A stretch of DNA of 64,000 nt from Saccharothrix sp. NRRL B-16314. GTDB taxonomy: Bacteria > Actinomycetota > Actinomycetes > Mycobacteriales > Pseudonocardiaceae. The notes below the pieces were generated by a model, which saw only the letters and a list, made by a program, of their open reading frames with translations, did not search any database and had not been told where the DNA came from. How positions within the stretch are numbered: the stretch's first letter is position 1; each line of letters starts with the position of its first letter. The stretch lies in contig NZ_JNXC01000040.1 in the NCBI RefSeq assembly GCF_000716595.1, positions 1 to 64,000 on the forward strand, in the 5' to 3' direction. The translations under genes and the position numbers were made by a program. This document shows, piece after piece, positions 1-8,030 of this stretch.

Positions 1-649
1 CGGCGGCGTGCGCATCGAGAGCGGCGGCACGGGTGACGGTCAGCTCGGTGATCCGCAGCGAGAGGTCGGTGCCCGGGGGAGGCGCCAGCAGGTGGCGGCT
101 CGGCCACTCCTGTACCCGGACGAGCGCTGGCCCGAGCGCGACGAGGAAGGCGGCGCAGAGCACGCCGGACAGCGCCACGACCAACGCGCCGGTGAGGTCC
201 GTGACCTTCGAGAAGATGTTCCAGAAGAGGAAAGTGGGAGTGTTGTCCGAGGGCGGCAGCACGGAGTACCAGAACGGGTAGGTCGTGTTCTGCAGCATCG
301 TGGCCGGCATCGCGATCCCGACGAACCCGATGGCCGAACCGGCTGTGGCGTGCAGCGGCAGCCAGGCCAGCTCACGTCGCACGGCCACGTTGCGCAGCGC
401 GGCGCGCGCCTGCTGCGGCACCGCGTCGGGGGCGAGAACATCGAGTCGGGCCCGTTCCCGGTTCGCGACCGACCGCAGCGTGCGCAGGGCGGAAGGCACC
501 AGGAGAACACCGGCACCGACGCAGCTGAGCAGTCCGACCACGCCGATCCAGACGAGGACGGCCAGGGCGAGCAACGCCGTGCCGAAGCCGCCGAGAAGAC
601 GCGCAGTGGCATCGAGCGTCGACCGCAGTCGCTCCCGCACCCGTGCCAT
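1..649 (-). CDS. Sensor histidine kinase, N-terminal sensor part (cut by left edge)
   Basis: The reading frame runs from an ATG at 649 (GGGGAGGTG ribosome site just upstream) off the left edge, giving 216 residues. It begins MARVRERLRSTLDATARL and has hydrophobic segments near residues 20-55, about 105-125 and about 155-180, followed by a stretch ending LSLRITELTVTRAAALDAHA. This is the layout of the actinobacterial 'putative sensor' domain, which leads into the phosphoacceptor helix of NarL-linked histidine kinases. The kinase core lies outside the window, so the assignment rests on the membrane layout and the RITELTxTR linker. It is divergent from the serine hydrolase to its right; the partner response regulator would be expected to the left. 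Confidence 0.75.
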   Translation of the reverse strand, partial: MARVRERLRSTLDATARLLGGFGTALLALAVLVWIGVVGLLSCVGAGVLLVPSALRTLRSVANRERARLDVLAPDAVPQQARAALRNVAVRRELAWLPLHATAGSAIGFVGIAMPATMLQNTTYPFWYSVLPPSDNTPTFLFWNIFSKVTDLTGALVVALSGVLCAAFLVALGPALVRVQEWPSRHLLAPPPGTDLSLRITELTVTRAAALDAHAA

Positions 650-874
650 GCCACCTCCCCGCTGGACCTTATCCGATCAACACAACCGGACTCGGATGCA
701 GGTCGACCTGCCGTTGTGGCGCTCCACCGGGGCGTGAGCAGCTCGGTCACCGGGGTGGCACCGCTACTTCTGTTGTCCAGCAGGCTGGATTGTCGACCCG
801 GATGAAGGTGAACAGACTGAGGTCGATCGATGTGCGCAGGATCGACATCCGCGCGGAATCTAGGAGTGTCTGCA

Positions 875-2065
875 TTGTTCACATCCTCTTCCCGGCGAGA
901 TCGGCCTTTTTCGCCGCGATATCGCCGTATGACCACCGTGGCGGCAGCCGCGGTCGCGGCGGGCAGTCTCGCGTTCGTCGGCCCGGCCCCGATCACCCAG
1001 GCCGAACCTCGCCGCGATGCGATCCAGCAGGGCTTGGACAAGCTCGTCGGTACCGACCGGCACCCGGGAGCGCTGGCCGCTGTCCGGGACCAGCACGGCC
1101 GGACCCGCCACTACACGGCCGGGGTCAGTGATCTGCGGGCCGGTAGCAAGGTACCGGCGAACGGCAGGGTGCGGATCGGCAGCGCCAGCAAGATGTTCGC
1201 CTCGGTGGTCGTACTGCAGTTGGTCGGGGAGGGCAAGGTAGAGCTCGACGCATCGATCGAGAAGTACTTGCCGGGCCTGGTGCGGGCCAAGGGCGTGGAC
1301 GCGAGCAAGATCACGGTCCGCCGGCTGCTCCAGCACGACAGCGGCCTGCCCGACTACACCGATTCGTTGTTCCCTGCCATGGGCGACTTGCTCCCGTACC
1401 AGCACGTCTACCTCGAACCGCGTGAACTGCTCGACCTGGCGAACGCCCGGGAGGACGGCAGGCCCGCCGGTAGCGGCTGGTCCTACAGCAACACGAACTA
1501 CGTCTTGGCCGGCCTGATCGCCCAGCAGGTCACCGGTCGCCCGTTCAACGAACTGGTGACCACCAGGGTCATCGAGCGGATCGGCCTGCGCGACACGTAC
1601 GCGCCCGAGGTCGGCGAGCAGGACATCCGCGGCCGGCACCCCAAGGGGTACCAGCGCAATCCGGTGACCGACGAGCTGCTCGACTTCACCCGCATGGACC
1701 CGAGCTGGGGCTGGGCGGCCGGCCAGCTGGTCTCCACGCCCGGCGATCTCAACACCTTCCTGGGTGCGCTGCTGGGCGGGAAGCTTCTCGAACCGGCCCA
1801 GCTGGCCCAGCTGCGCGCCACCATCCCGACAGACCCGGAGTCGGGCCAGGGCTACGGGCTCGGCATCTTCAGCATCCCGCTGAGCTGCGGAAAGGTCGCG
1901 TGGGGCCACGGCGGCGTCATCCCGGGCTACTCGAACGAAAACGGGGTCACCGATGACGGCCGCGCGGCAACCATCGTGGTCACTGCGACGCAAGGATCGG
2001 TGAAGGACAAGTCCGTCGCCGCGGACCGGAGCGCGCTCTTCGACGCCGCACTCTGCGCGAACTGA
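875..2065 (+). CDS. Secreted serine hydrolase (class C beta-lactamase / D,D-peptidase family, S12)
   Basis: A 396-aa protein with a signal peptide (RRM then an Ala/Val-rich core ending ITQAEP) followed by a serine beta-lactamase-like fold. Catalytic motifs are visible: S103-A-S-K106 (SxxK), Y204-S-N206 (YxN) and H345-G-G in place of KTG. These are typical of the PF00144 D-alanyl-D-alanine carboxypeptidase/esterase group acting outside the cell on peptidoglycan stems, D-peptides or esters; the actual substrate cannot be read. The TTG at 875 is favoured because AGGAG lies 8 nt upstream; an ATG at 929 is possible but would shorten the signal peptide. A paralogue follows, and a strong hairpin separates the two. 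Confidence 0.85.
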   Translation: MFTSSSRRDRPFSPRYRRMTTVAAAAVAAGSLAFVGPAPITQAEPRRDAIQQGLDKLVGTDRHPGALAAVRDQHGRTRHYTAGVSDLRAGSKVPANGRVRIGSASKMFASVVVLQLVGEGKVELDASIEKYLPGLVRAKGVDASKITVRRLLQHDSGLPDYTDSLFPAMGDLLPYQHVYLEPRELLDLANAREDGRPAGSGWSYSNTNYVLAGLIAQQVTGRPFNELVTTRVIERIGLRDTYAPEVGEQDIRGRHPKGYQRNPVTDELLDFTRMDPSWGWAAGQLVSTPGDLNTFLGALLGGKLLEPAQLAQLRATIPTDPESGQGYGLGIFSIPLSCGKVAWGHGGVIPGYSNENGVTDDGRAATIVVTATQGSVKDKSVAADRSALFDAALCAN

Positions 2066-2112
2066 CCCCCGGCAGAACACAGGCAGCTTCCGCCCTTGGG
2101 AAGCCACGCAAC

Positions 2113-2161
2113 GGCAAGGGCTCGGGCGGGTGCTCAACGCATCCACACCCGAGCCCTTGCC
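2113..2161 (+). terminator. Strong hairpin after first serine hydrolase
   Basis: A perfect 14-bp stem, GGCAAGGGCTCGGG at 2113-2126 with its complement at 2148-2161, and a 21-nt loop. It lies 48 nt after the stop. No U-tract follows, as is common in actinomycetes. Confidence 0.8.
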
Positions 2162-2316
2162 GCACGTGCGTTTCCGGCGGGATCCGACCGGCCGGGGTCG
2201 ATGGAGGTAGTGCTGGCTGTACCAGAGTTGTGCAGCCCAGGGGATCGTCGGGAGCCGAGGCCGCGGCAACACTAGGGGTGTCAGTGCGAACCGTCCAATT
2301 TGGAGAGTGTCCCTTG

Positions 2317-3543
2317 TTGAAAGGTCTGAGTCGCCCGGCCGGAACCAGCCCGGGCCCAGCGCGTCGGCGTCGTGGTGTGGCCGTGGCGGCAATCGCGGCG
2401 GTGGCAGTTGCCGGTATCGCGGTGACCTCGGCGGCCTCGGTGGATGCGGGCAAGGAGAAGTCGACGCCGGCTCACGACAAGTCGCTGCAGGCGGGCCTGG
2501 AGGAGTTGGTCAAGGACGGAACCCTGCCCGGGGCGCTGATGTCGGTGCGGGACCGCGACGGGCGGGTGGTGAATTACACCGCTGGGGTGGGGGACATTCG
2601 GACGAAGTCCAAGGTTCCGGCGGACGGCTACGTGCGAATCGCCAGCAGCACCAAGATGTTCACCGCGGTCGCGGTCCTGCAGTTGGCCGGCGAGGGCAAG
2701 CTCTCGTTGGACGACACGGTGGAGAAGTTCCTGCCGGGTGTGGTGCGGGGTACCGGTGACGGTGCGGCGATCGACGGCCGGAACATCACGATCAGGCAAC
2801 TGCTGAACCACACCAGCGGGATGACCCGGGCGATGCCCCTCATGCCCGGGGGAATTCTGCCGATCAAGGACCGGTACTTCGACGCCAGGGAGGTGCTCGA
2901 CGCGGCGTTGACGCAGGCACCGACGTTCGCTCCGGGACAGGACCGGGTGTTCGAGTACAGCAACGGCGGCTACGTGCTGCTGGGCCTGGTGGCGCAGAAG
3001 GTGGCGGGACGGCCGCTCGCCGAGGTGATCACGGATCAGATCATCAACCGGATCGGGCTGAAGGAGACGTACTACCCGGGACCGGGCGACCGCGAGATCC
3101 GTGCGCCACACCCGCAGGGTTACCTGCCGCCCATGGATGACGAGGGCAACGAGATCCCCGGTGAACTGGTCGACATCACCCGGCTCGACCCGTCGATCGC
3201 CGGCGCCGCGGGGCAGATGATCGCCACCCCGAGTGATGTGAACAAGTTCCTGGTCGCCCTGCAGACGGGCCGGCTGCTCAAGCCCCGCCAGATGGCGGAG
3301 ATGCGTCAGACGGTCGAGGCGACCGGCATTCTCCCGGGGTGGCGCTACGGTCTGGGTGTCACCGAGATTCCGCTCAGTTGCGGAGGCGTGGTGTACGGCC
3401 ACGGCGGCGACATCGACGGTTTCCAGAGCCGCTCCGCGATCACCTCCGATGGCAGGGCGGTCACCTTGGTCGTGACGAACGACGCAGCTCGCATCATGGA
3501 AGTTCTCGCCTTCTTCGACAAGGCCCTGTGCGTCACGAAGTAG
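2317..3543 (+). CDS. Second secreted serine hydrolase (S12 family), paralogue of the upstream gene
   Basis: About 408 aa, with an Arg-rich n-region (ARRRRG), an Ala/Val core and a mature part clearly homologous to the 875-2065 product along its length. The S12 motifs are S-S-T-K (in RIASSTKMF), Y-S-N (in FEYSNGGY) and H-G-G (in YGHGGDIDGF). Compared with the first copy it has inserts before and after the YSN motif region. Starts are TTG at 2314 or 2317, with TGGAGAG at 2301-2307 as ribosome site. It probably acts outside the cell as a carboxypeptidase, D-amino-acid amidase or esterase. The pair looks like a tandem duplication that has diverged. Confidence 0.83.
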   Translation: MKGLSRPAGTSPGPARRRRGVAVAAIAAVAVAGIAVTSAASVDAGKEKSTPAHDKSLQAGLEELVKDGTLPGALMSVRDRDGRVVNYTAGVGDIRTKSKVPADGYVRIASSTKMFTAVAVLQLAGEGKLSLDDTVEKFLPGVVRGTGDGAAIDGRNITIRQLLNHTSGMTRAMPLMPGGILPIKDRYFDAREVLDAALTQAPTFAPGQDRVFEYSNGGYVLLGLVAQKVAGRPLAEVITDQIINRIGLKETYYPGPGDREIRAPHPQGYLPPMDDEGNEIPGELVDITRLDPSIAGAAGQMIATPSDVNKFLVALQTGRLLKPRQMAEMRQTVEATGILPGWRYGLGVTEIPLSCGGVVYGHGGDIDGFQSRSAITSDGRAVTLVVTNDAARIMEVLAFFDKALCVTK

Positions 3544-3564
3544 AAGCCGCCTTACCTGAACACC

Positions 3565-3609
3565 CTCACCGGCCGGTGCGATGGAGGAACCACCGCACCG
3601 GCCGGTGAG
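3565..3609 (+). terminator. Strong hairpin after second serine hydrolase
   Basis: A perfect 16-bp inverted repeat, CTCACCGGCCGGTGCG at 3565-3580 and its complement at 3594-3609, with a 13-nt loop, 21 nt after the stop codon. Confidence 0.85.
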
Positions 3610-3755
3610 CTTCGTCGGAACGACCCGACGATCTGACGACGCTCGTTCAGACCGGAACGACGCGCGTCGGCTCGACTCCTGTTCAGCTGCGACCGCAAAC
3701 CGGTATGCGACGCGCATGCCTGTGCATCAGACCCGGGTGCGGAGGAACGGTCGCC

Positions 3756-4013
3756 CGGAGGGTCGATGTCGCTGTGGGGCGCGGGTGGTACCCGGCGGCG
3801 CTTGAGCACGCGGCGCACGGTTGAGGCGGCTACGCGGTGGCCGAGCTTGAGCAGCTCGCGCTCCAGCCGCGGGTGGGGGTTGGTGCGGCGTAGTACGGCG
3901 ACTTCGTGCCGCAACACCAGCAGCTCCACGTCTTCGGCCGCCGATGACCGGCCAAGCAGGACCAACCAGGCGACGACCCGGACGAAGACCAGGTGCAGCA
4001 GTCCTCGGGCCAC
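3756..4013 (-). pseudogene. Integrase/transposase relic with internal deletion
   Basis: The reverse-strand frame gives VELLVLRHEVAVLRRTNP joined directly to RELLKLGHRVAASTVRRVL and then RVPPAP. In intact actinobacterial rve-type integrases the first block is the N-terminal coiled helix and the second is the HTH-like segment about 70-100 residues further on. The join therefore marks an in-frame internal deletion. The DDE catalytic core is absent and the frame runs into unrelated sequence. No terminal inverted repeats were found. It cannot encode an active transposase. Confidence 0.75.
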
Positions 4014-4142
4014 GCCCCGCGATCATGCTCGGCTACAGCCGATGGTGCGCGATCGCCACAGGTCGGCGCCTTGACGCAGAGTTCTGGCACCCCCGGGTTC
4101 ACGTCCGATGTGCCAGGTGTCACGAGCCCTCGACGTCAGATG

Positions 4143-4184
4143 CCGACATCGTGTCGGTAAAGTTGCCGACATGATGTCGACAAC
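4143..4184. promoter_or_regulatory. Two tandem palindromic operators upstream of ABC/TetR operon
   Basis: Site 1 is CCGACAtcgTGTCGG at 4143-4157. Site 2, at 4162-4184, is a 23-bp near-perfect palindrome built on CGACATgATGTCG with flanking GTTG/CAAC and a single mismatched pair. The centres (4150 and 4173) are 23 bp apart, about two helical turns, and the sites sit 20-60 nt before the permease start. The repressor is most likely the TetR protein encoded as third gene of the operon (inference). Confidence 0.7.
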
Positions 4185-4203
4185 CCAACTGGGCCGGTAG
4201 CCG

Positions 4204-5331
4204 ATGTTCCTGACGATCCGCGAGCTGGTCTTCGCCCGGAGCCGCTTCGCTCTGATGGGCACCGTGGTCGCGTTGATCGCGATCCTCATGGTGCTGCTGT
4301 CCGGGTTGTCTGTCGGCTTGGTCGACGACGGCGTCTCCGGGCTGAAGAAGCTTCCTGTCACGTCGTTGGCCTTCGAGCGCGGCGTGGCGGGCGACGCCGC
4401 GTTCTCGCGCAGTGTGGTGGACCTCGGCACCGTCGACGAGTGGGCAGAGCGCGACGGCGTCACCGACGCCGCGCCGTACGGAAACACGCTGGTCAACGCC
4501 AAGACCAACGGTGACGTCGACATCGACCTGGCGTTGTTCGGTGTCCAGCCCGGTTCGTTCATCGACCCGGAACCGGCGCGGGGCACGCGTTTGGGCTCCG
4601 ATCCGAACGAGATCGTGGTGAGCGCCACGGCATTGGACGCGGGCGTCCGGCTCGGCGATGTCGTCACGGTCGACAGGGTCGGCACCGAGTTGACCGTCGT
4701 CGGCGTGCTGGACGGTCAGCACACCTACGGCCACGTCGACATCGGCTACATCCCGCTGCGCACGTGGCAGGAGATCCGGACCGGGACCGCGCCGGGCGCT
4801 CAAGCACCGGCACACGCCTACGAAGAAATCACCGCGGTCGCGGTGCGATCCGCTTCAGGGACCGACCTCGCCGCAGGTGACCGCGAGGTGGGAACGATGT
4901 CGATGACGTTGGAGGAGTCCTTCGGCGCGTCTCCCGGCTACACCGCCGAGACGTCGACCCTCCAGATGATCCAGGTGTTTCTCTACGCGATCTCGGCCCT
5001 GGTGGTCGGGGCCTTCTTCACCGTGCTGACCATCCAGCGCAAACCGGAGATCGCGGTGCTGCGCGCGATGGGCGCGAGCACGCGGTACGTGTTGCGGGAC
5101 AGCCTGGCTCAGTCGCTGGTGCTGTTGACGATCTCGACCGTCCTCGGGGTCGGCATCGGGGTGGCGGCGGGTGCCGCGATCTCGTCCACGCCGATGCCGT
5201 TCTCACTCGACCCGGGGTCGATCGCCGTCGCGGGGCTGCTGCTGGTGGTGCTCGGCATGGCCGGCGCGGCCATCGCGGTGCTGCGCATCGTCAAGGTCGA
5301 CCCCCTTACCGCGCTGGGAGGCAACCGATGA
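4204..5331 (+). CDS. ABC transporter permease, FtsX/MacB type
   Basis: A 375-aa protein with an N-terminal membrane helix (about residues 14-36), a roughly 220-residue extracytoplasmic domain and three C-terminal helices (about 255-280, 300-325 and 338-358). The segment before the last helices carries the FtsX signature IQRKPEIAVLRAMGASTRYV. This is the DevC/LolC/MacB-like permease layout, which works as a dimer with a separate ATPase to extrude or extract lipophilic substrates rather than move them by alternating access. The stop overlaps the ATPase start (ATGA), so translation is probably coupled. The substrate is unknown; a TetR partner and upstream operators suggest a drug or cell-envelope stress exporter. 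Confidence 0.85.
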   Translation: MFLTIRELVFARSRFALMGTVVALIAILMVLLSGLSVGLVDDGVSGLKKLPVTSLAFERGVAGDAAFSRSVVDLGTVDEWAERDGVTDAAPYGNTLVNAKTNGDVDIDLALFGVQPGSFIDPEPARGTRLGSDPNEIVVSATALDAGVRLGDVVTVDRVGTELTVVGVLDGQHTYGHVDIGYIPLRTWQEIRTGTAPGAQAPAHAYEEITAVAVRSASGTDLAAGDREVGTMSMTLEESFGASPGYTAETSTLQMIQVFLYAISALVVGAFFTVLTIQRKPEIAVLRAMGASTRYVLRDSLAQSLVLLTISTVLGVGIGVAAGAAISSTPMPFSLDPGSIAVAGLLLVVLGMAGAAIAVLRIVKVDPLTALGGNR

Positions 5332-6008
5332 GCGCCGGGCTGTTGTTGGACGAGGTCACCCTCCGCCACGGCGACGGGGAGGACATCACCACCGCGCTCG
5401 ACGAGGTGACCCTGCGCGTCGAAGAAGGCGAGATCGTCGCGGTGGTGGGGCCGTCGGGGGCGGGCAAGTCGAGCCTGCTCGCCGTGGCGGGCGGGCTCAC
5501 CGTGCCCGATGCGGGTCGAGTGCTCGTCGGTGACGTCGACCTGTCGGGCACCGAGCGGGACCGGGCGCGGATCCGTCGGGAGCGGATCGGCTACGTGTTC
5601 CAGAGCAACAACCTGATCCCCTCGCTGACCGCCGTCGACCAGGTGCGATTGCCGCTGACGTTCGGTCGACACGACGCGAGCCGCGACCCCCTCGAACTGC
5701 TCGCCGAGGTGGGCATGGAGCACAAGGCCGGCCGTCGGCCTCACGAGCTCTCCGGTGGTGAACGTCAACGGGTCGGCATCGCCCGTGCGCTGGTCACCCG
5801 ACCGCGCCTGCTGCTCGTCGACGAGCCCACCGCGGCGCTGGACCGCCGGCGCAGCCACGAGGTGGTCGAACTGCTGGCCAAGGAGACCCACCACCTTCGG
5901 ATGGCTACAGTCGTGGTCACACACGACCACGACGTGCTGCGCCACTGCGACCGGGTCTACGAGATGGCCGACGGCAGGCTGAAACCGACCCGGCCCGCCC
6001 TGGTGTAG
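5328..6008 (+). CDS. ABC transporter ATP-binding protein (MacB/LolD type)
   Basis: A 226-aa single-domain ATPase. Walker A is GPSGAGKS (about residues 44-51), the Q-loop sits in YVFQSNNLIPSLTA, the signature is LSGGERQRVGIARAL, Walker B is LLLVDEPTAALD and the switch His is in VVVTHDHDVLRHCD. The YVFQxxNLxPxLTAxxNV-like Q-loop segment is typical of the LolD/MacB family that pairs with FtsX-like permeases. Its start overlaps the permease stop by 4 nt. The TetR gene follows 28 nt downstream. Confidence 0.9.
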   Translation: MSAGLLLDEVTLRHGDGEDITTALDEVTLRVEEGEIVAVVGPSGAGKSSLLAVAGGLTVPDAGRVLVGDVDLSGTERDRARIRRERIGYVFQSNNLIPSLTAVDQVRLPLTFGRHDASRDPLELLAEVGMEHKAGRRPHELSGGERQRVGIARALVTRPRLLLVDEPTAALDRRRSHEVVELLAKETHHLRMATVVVTHDHDVLRHCDRVYEMADGRLKPTRPALV

Positions 6009-6036
6009 CGGAGGCGACACCCGCCAGGAGGAGAGC

Positions 6037-6618
6037 ATGCCCCGCATCCAGGCGCCCACCGTGGCCGAGCACCGCGCACGGCAACGGCGGGCGATCCTGG
6101 TCGCGGCGCACGAGTTGCTCGCCGAGACGGGTCAAGCCCCGTCGCTTGCCGCTGCGGGCGCACGCGCCGGCCTCGCTCGGTCCAGCGTCTACCAGTACTT
6201 CTCCTCGCGAGACGCACTGCTGCAGGCCGTGGTCGAGGACACCTTCCCGGCCTGGGCCGCCCAGGTGCGCGCCCACGTCACCGCGGCACCCACCCCGGCC
6301 GATCAGGTGTGGGCGTACGTGGAAGCCAACGTCGCGCTGTTCTCCGGGCCTGAGCAAGCGGTCGCCAAGGCGTTGCGGACCGCCATGGACCCATCGGTGC
6401 TGCACGAGCACAGCGCGCGGCTGCACGCCCAACTCCGGGAGCCGCTCACCCGCGCCCTGCGCCTGCTCGGCGAGCCGGATCCCGACCAGATGGCCGAGTT
6501 GGTGAACACGACGGTCCTGCGCGCGTCACAGGACATCGAGCGCAATGGTCAAGCGGCCGTGTTGGCCCTGCTCGACCGGCTACTCCGCCCCTACCTGGAC
6601 GTGCACCGGACCGGGTGA
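6037..6618 (+). CDS. TetR family transcriptional regulator
   Basis: 193 aa. The N-terminal HTH spans residues about 10-58, with the family pattern RRAILVAAHELLAETG then AGLARSSVYQYFSSRDALL. The C-terminal ligand domain is helical and unassigned. A GGAGGAG ribosome site precedes the ATG. It is the third gene behind the ABC permease and ATPase, and the natural candidate to bind the two palindromes at 4143-4184, giving negative autoregulation released by the transported compound. Confidence 0.88.
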   Translation: MPRIQAPTVAEHRARQRRAILVAAHELLAETGQAPSLAAAGARAGLARSSVYQYFSSRDALLQAVVEDTFPAWAAQVRAHVTAAPTPADQVWAYVEANVALFSGPEQAVAKALRTAMDPSVLHEHSARLHAQLREPLTRALRLLGEPDPDQMAELVNTTVLRASQDIERNGQAAVLALLDRLLRPYLDVHRTG

Positions 6619-6773
6619 CCCTGTGGGGTGTCAGAAGGCGACCACGCGGCCTGACCCGCGCTTGATCCCGATGCGCTTCACCACGACCTGCCAAATCGTT
6701 TGGGCACTTGGTTCGGTGAAGGGTTCTTGAGGACCATGCCGCTGTAGACGGCCTGTTACGCGTCCGTGTCCGA
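6619..6773. other. Intergenic stretch between convergent TetR and LacI genes
   Basis: This 155-nt gap between convergent genes holds no credible gene. A short reverse-strand frame reads TEPSAQTIWQVVVKRIGI but has no start or family I recognise. No clear hairpin was seen. Confidence 0.4.
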
Positions 6774-7805
6774 TCAGGGCGCGGGCGGGATCTCGCCCGA
6801 GCCGCGCTGGACGAGGGTGGCCGGGATGACGGCGTGCGTGGGTGGGGACTGGTCGCCGTCGATGCGGGTGAAGATGAGTTCGGCGGCTTTGCGGCCGAGG
6901 GCGGGGACGTCCTGGCGGAGCACGGTGACGGCGGGTTCGAGCATGTCGGCGAGGGGGAAGTCGTCGAAGCCGATGAGTGCGATCCGGTGGTGCAGGCCGC
7001 GGGCGCGGAGGGTGCGCATCGCGCCGACGGTGACGAGGTTCTGCGCGGTGAACAGCGCGGTCGGCGGTTCGGCCAGGTCGAGCAGGGCCGCGGTGGCGGT
7101 CTCGGCGGCGTCGGGGCCGTGCAGGTCGGTGCGGACGAGTTCTTCGTGCAGGGTGAGGCCGGTGTGGGCGAGTCCTTCCAGGTAGCCGGTGTAGCGCTCC
7201 TGGCTGGTCCAGAGCGTTTGGCGGTCCCCGAGGAAGGCGATGCGCCGGTGGCCGCGTCCGGCCAGGTGCAGGACGGCTTCGCGGGAGCTGTCGCGGTTGG
7301 TGGTGGTGACGCTGTCGGTGCCGTCGAAGGTCGGTGGGCGGTCGACCAGGACCATGGGTGTGCCGCGTTCGCGTTCCTGCTGGAGCGCGTCCTGGTGGCC
7401 GCCGGCGGCCATGGCCACGATGCCGTCGACCCGGCGGGTGGCCAGGGAGGTGAGCAGCTCGCGCTGCAGCGCAGGGTCGTCCTCGTTGCTGCCCGCCAGC
7501 ACGAGCACGTCGTTCTGCCGGGCGCGGTCCTCGACCGCGCGCAGCAGGGCGGCGTCGAAGGGGTTGGACAGGTCCTCGAAGAGCACGCCGATGGTGGCGC
7601 TGCGCTTGTCGGAGCGGCGCAGGCTGCTGGCGGTGAGGTTGGGGCGGTAGCCGAGGGTGCGGGCGGCGGCGCGGACGCGTTCGACGACGTCGGGACCGGC
7701 GCCGGGCAGGTCGTTGATGACCCGTGAGACCGTCTTCGTGCTGACCTGGGCGAGTGCGGCGACGTCCTTCATGGTCGGCTCGCGCCGTGCACCCCGTACG
7801 TCCAT
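6774..7805 (-). CDS. LacI family repressor of the fructan/fructose locus
   Basis: 343 aa. N-terminal LacI HTH and hinge: MKDVAALAQVSTKTVSRVIN followed by GYRPNLTASSLRR. The periplasmic-binding-protein-like effector domain has IGVLFEDLSNPFDAAL near residue 70 and the C-terminal IGFDDFPLADMLEPAVTVL. The ATG at 7805 is preferred over ATG 7820 because GGAG lies 9 nt upstream of it. It is divergent from the sugar transporter. Two copies of GTCAACGTTGAC in the shared upstream region are ideal LacI-type operators, so it very likely represses both itself and the importer, with fructose or a fructan fragment as inducer (inference from the neighbours). Confidence 0.88.
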   Translation of the reverse strand: MDVRGARREPTMKDVAALAQVSTKTVSRVINDLPGAGPDVVERVRAAARTLGYRPNLTASSLRRSDKRSATIGVLFEDLSNPFDAALLRAVEDRARQNDVLVLAGSNEDDPALQRELLTSLATRRVDGIVAMAAGGHQDALQQERERGTPMVLVDRPPTFDGTDSVTTTNRDSSREAVLHLAGRGHRRIAFLGDRQTLWTSQERYTGYLEGLAHTGLTLHEELVRTDLHGPDAAETATAALLDLAEPPTALFTAQNLVTVGAMRTLRARGLHHRIALIGFDDFPLADMLEPAVTVLRQDVPALGRKAAELIFTRIDGDQSPPTHAVIPATLVQRGSGEIPPAP

Positions 7806-7875
7806 GGTCCTTTGCTCCATCCTGGGTAACGCTTGCGTAACGGCGACTTGTCGTGACTTGGACCACGAAGCTAGC

Positions 7876-7887
7876 GTCAACGTTGAC
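7876..7887. promoter_or_regulatory. LacI-type operator, copy 1
   Basis: A perfect 12-bp palindrome, GTCAACGTTGAC, 71 nt upstream of the LacI start. It is identical to the copy at 8007-8018. The central CG with symmetrical arms is the family's preferred operator form. Probably autoregulation. Confidence 0.75.
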
Positions 7888-8006
7888 TTAACGAAAGCCC
7901 CACTTCTTCGAACTGTCCTCATGGGACCGGAAGTGCGGCGTTTTCCATTGCTGCATGCGTAACAGGCGGCCACGACGGAACCTCAGCGGGTCCGGCGGCC
8001 GGTTAC

Positions 8007-8018
8007 GTCAACGTTGAC
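8007..8018. promoter_or_regulatory. LacI-type operator, copy 2
   Basis: GTCAACGTTGAC again, extended to a 16-bp palindrome ACGTCAACGTTGACGT at 8005-8020. It directly abuts the GGAGGAG ribosome site of the binding-protein gene, where a bound repressor would block initiation or early elongation. Centre-to-centre distance from copy 1 is 131 bp, which would permit looping. Confidence 0.8.
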
Positions 8019-8030
8019 GTTGGAGGAGAC

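Noticed and set aside
40..1041. 333-codon reverse open frame spanning the kinase start and the serine hydrolase promoter
   Set aside because: Ser/Arg/Cys-rich; a neighbouring frame has the proper sensor domain with a ribosome site at 649.
3545..4110. Complete insertion sequence
   Set aside because: Only two short integrase blocks joined by a deletion; no catalytic core, terminal repeats or target duplication.
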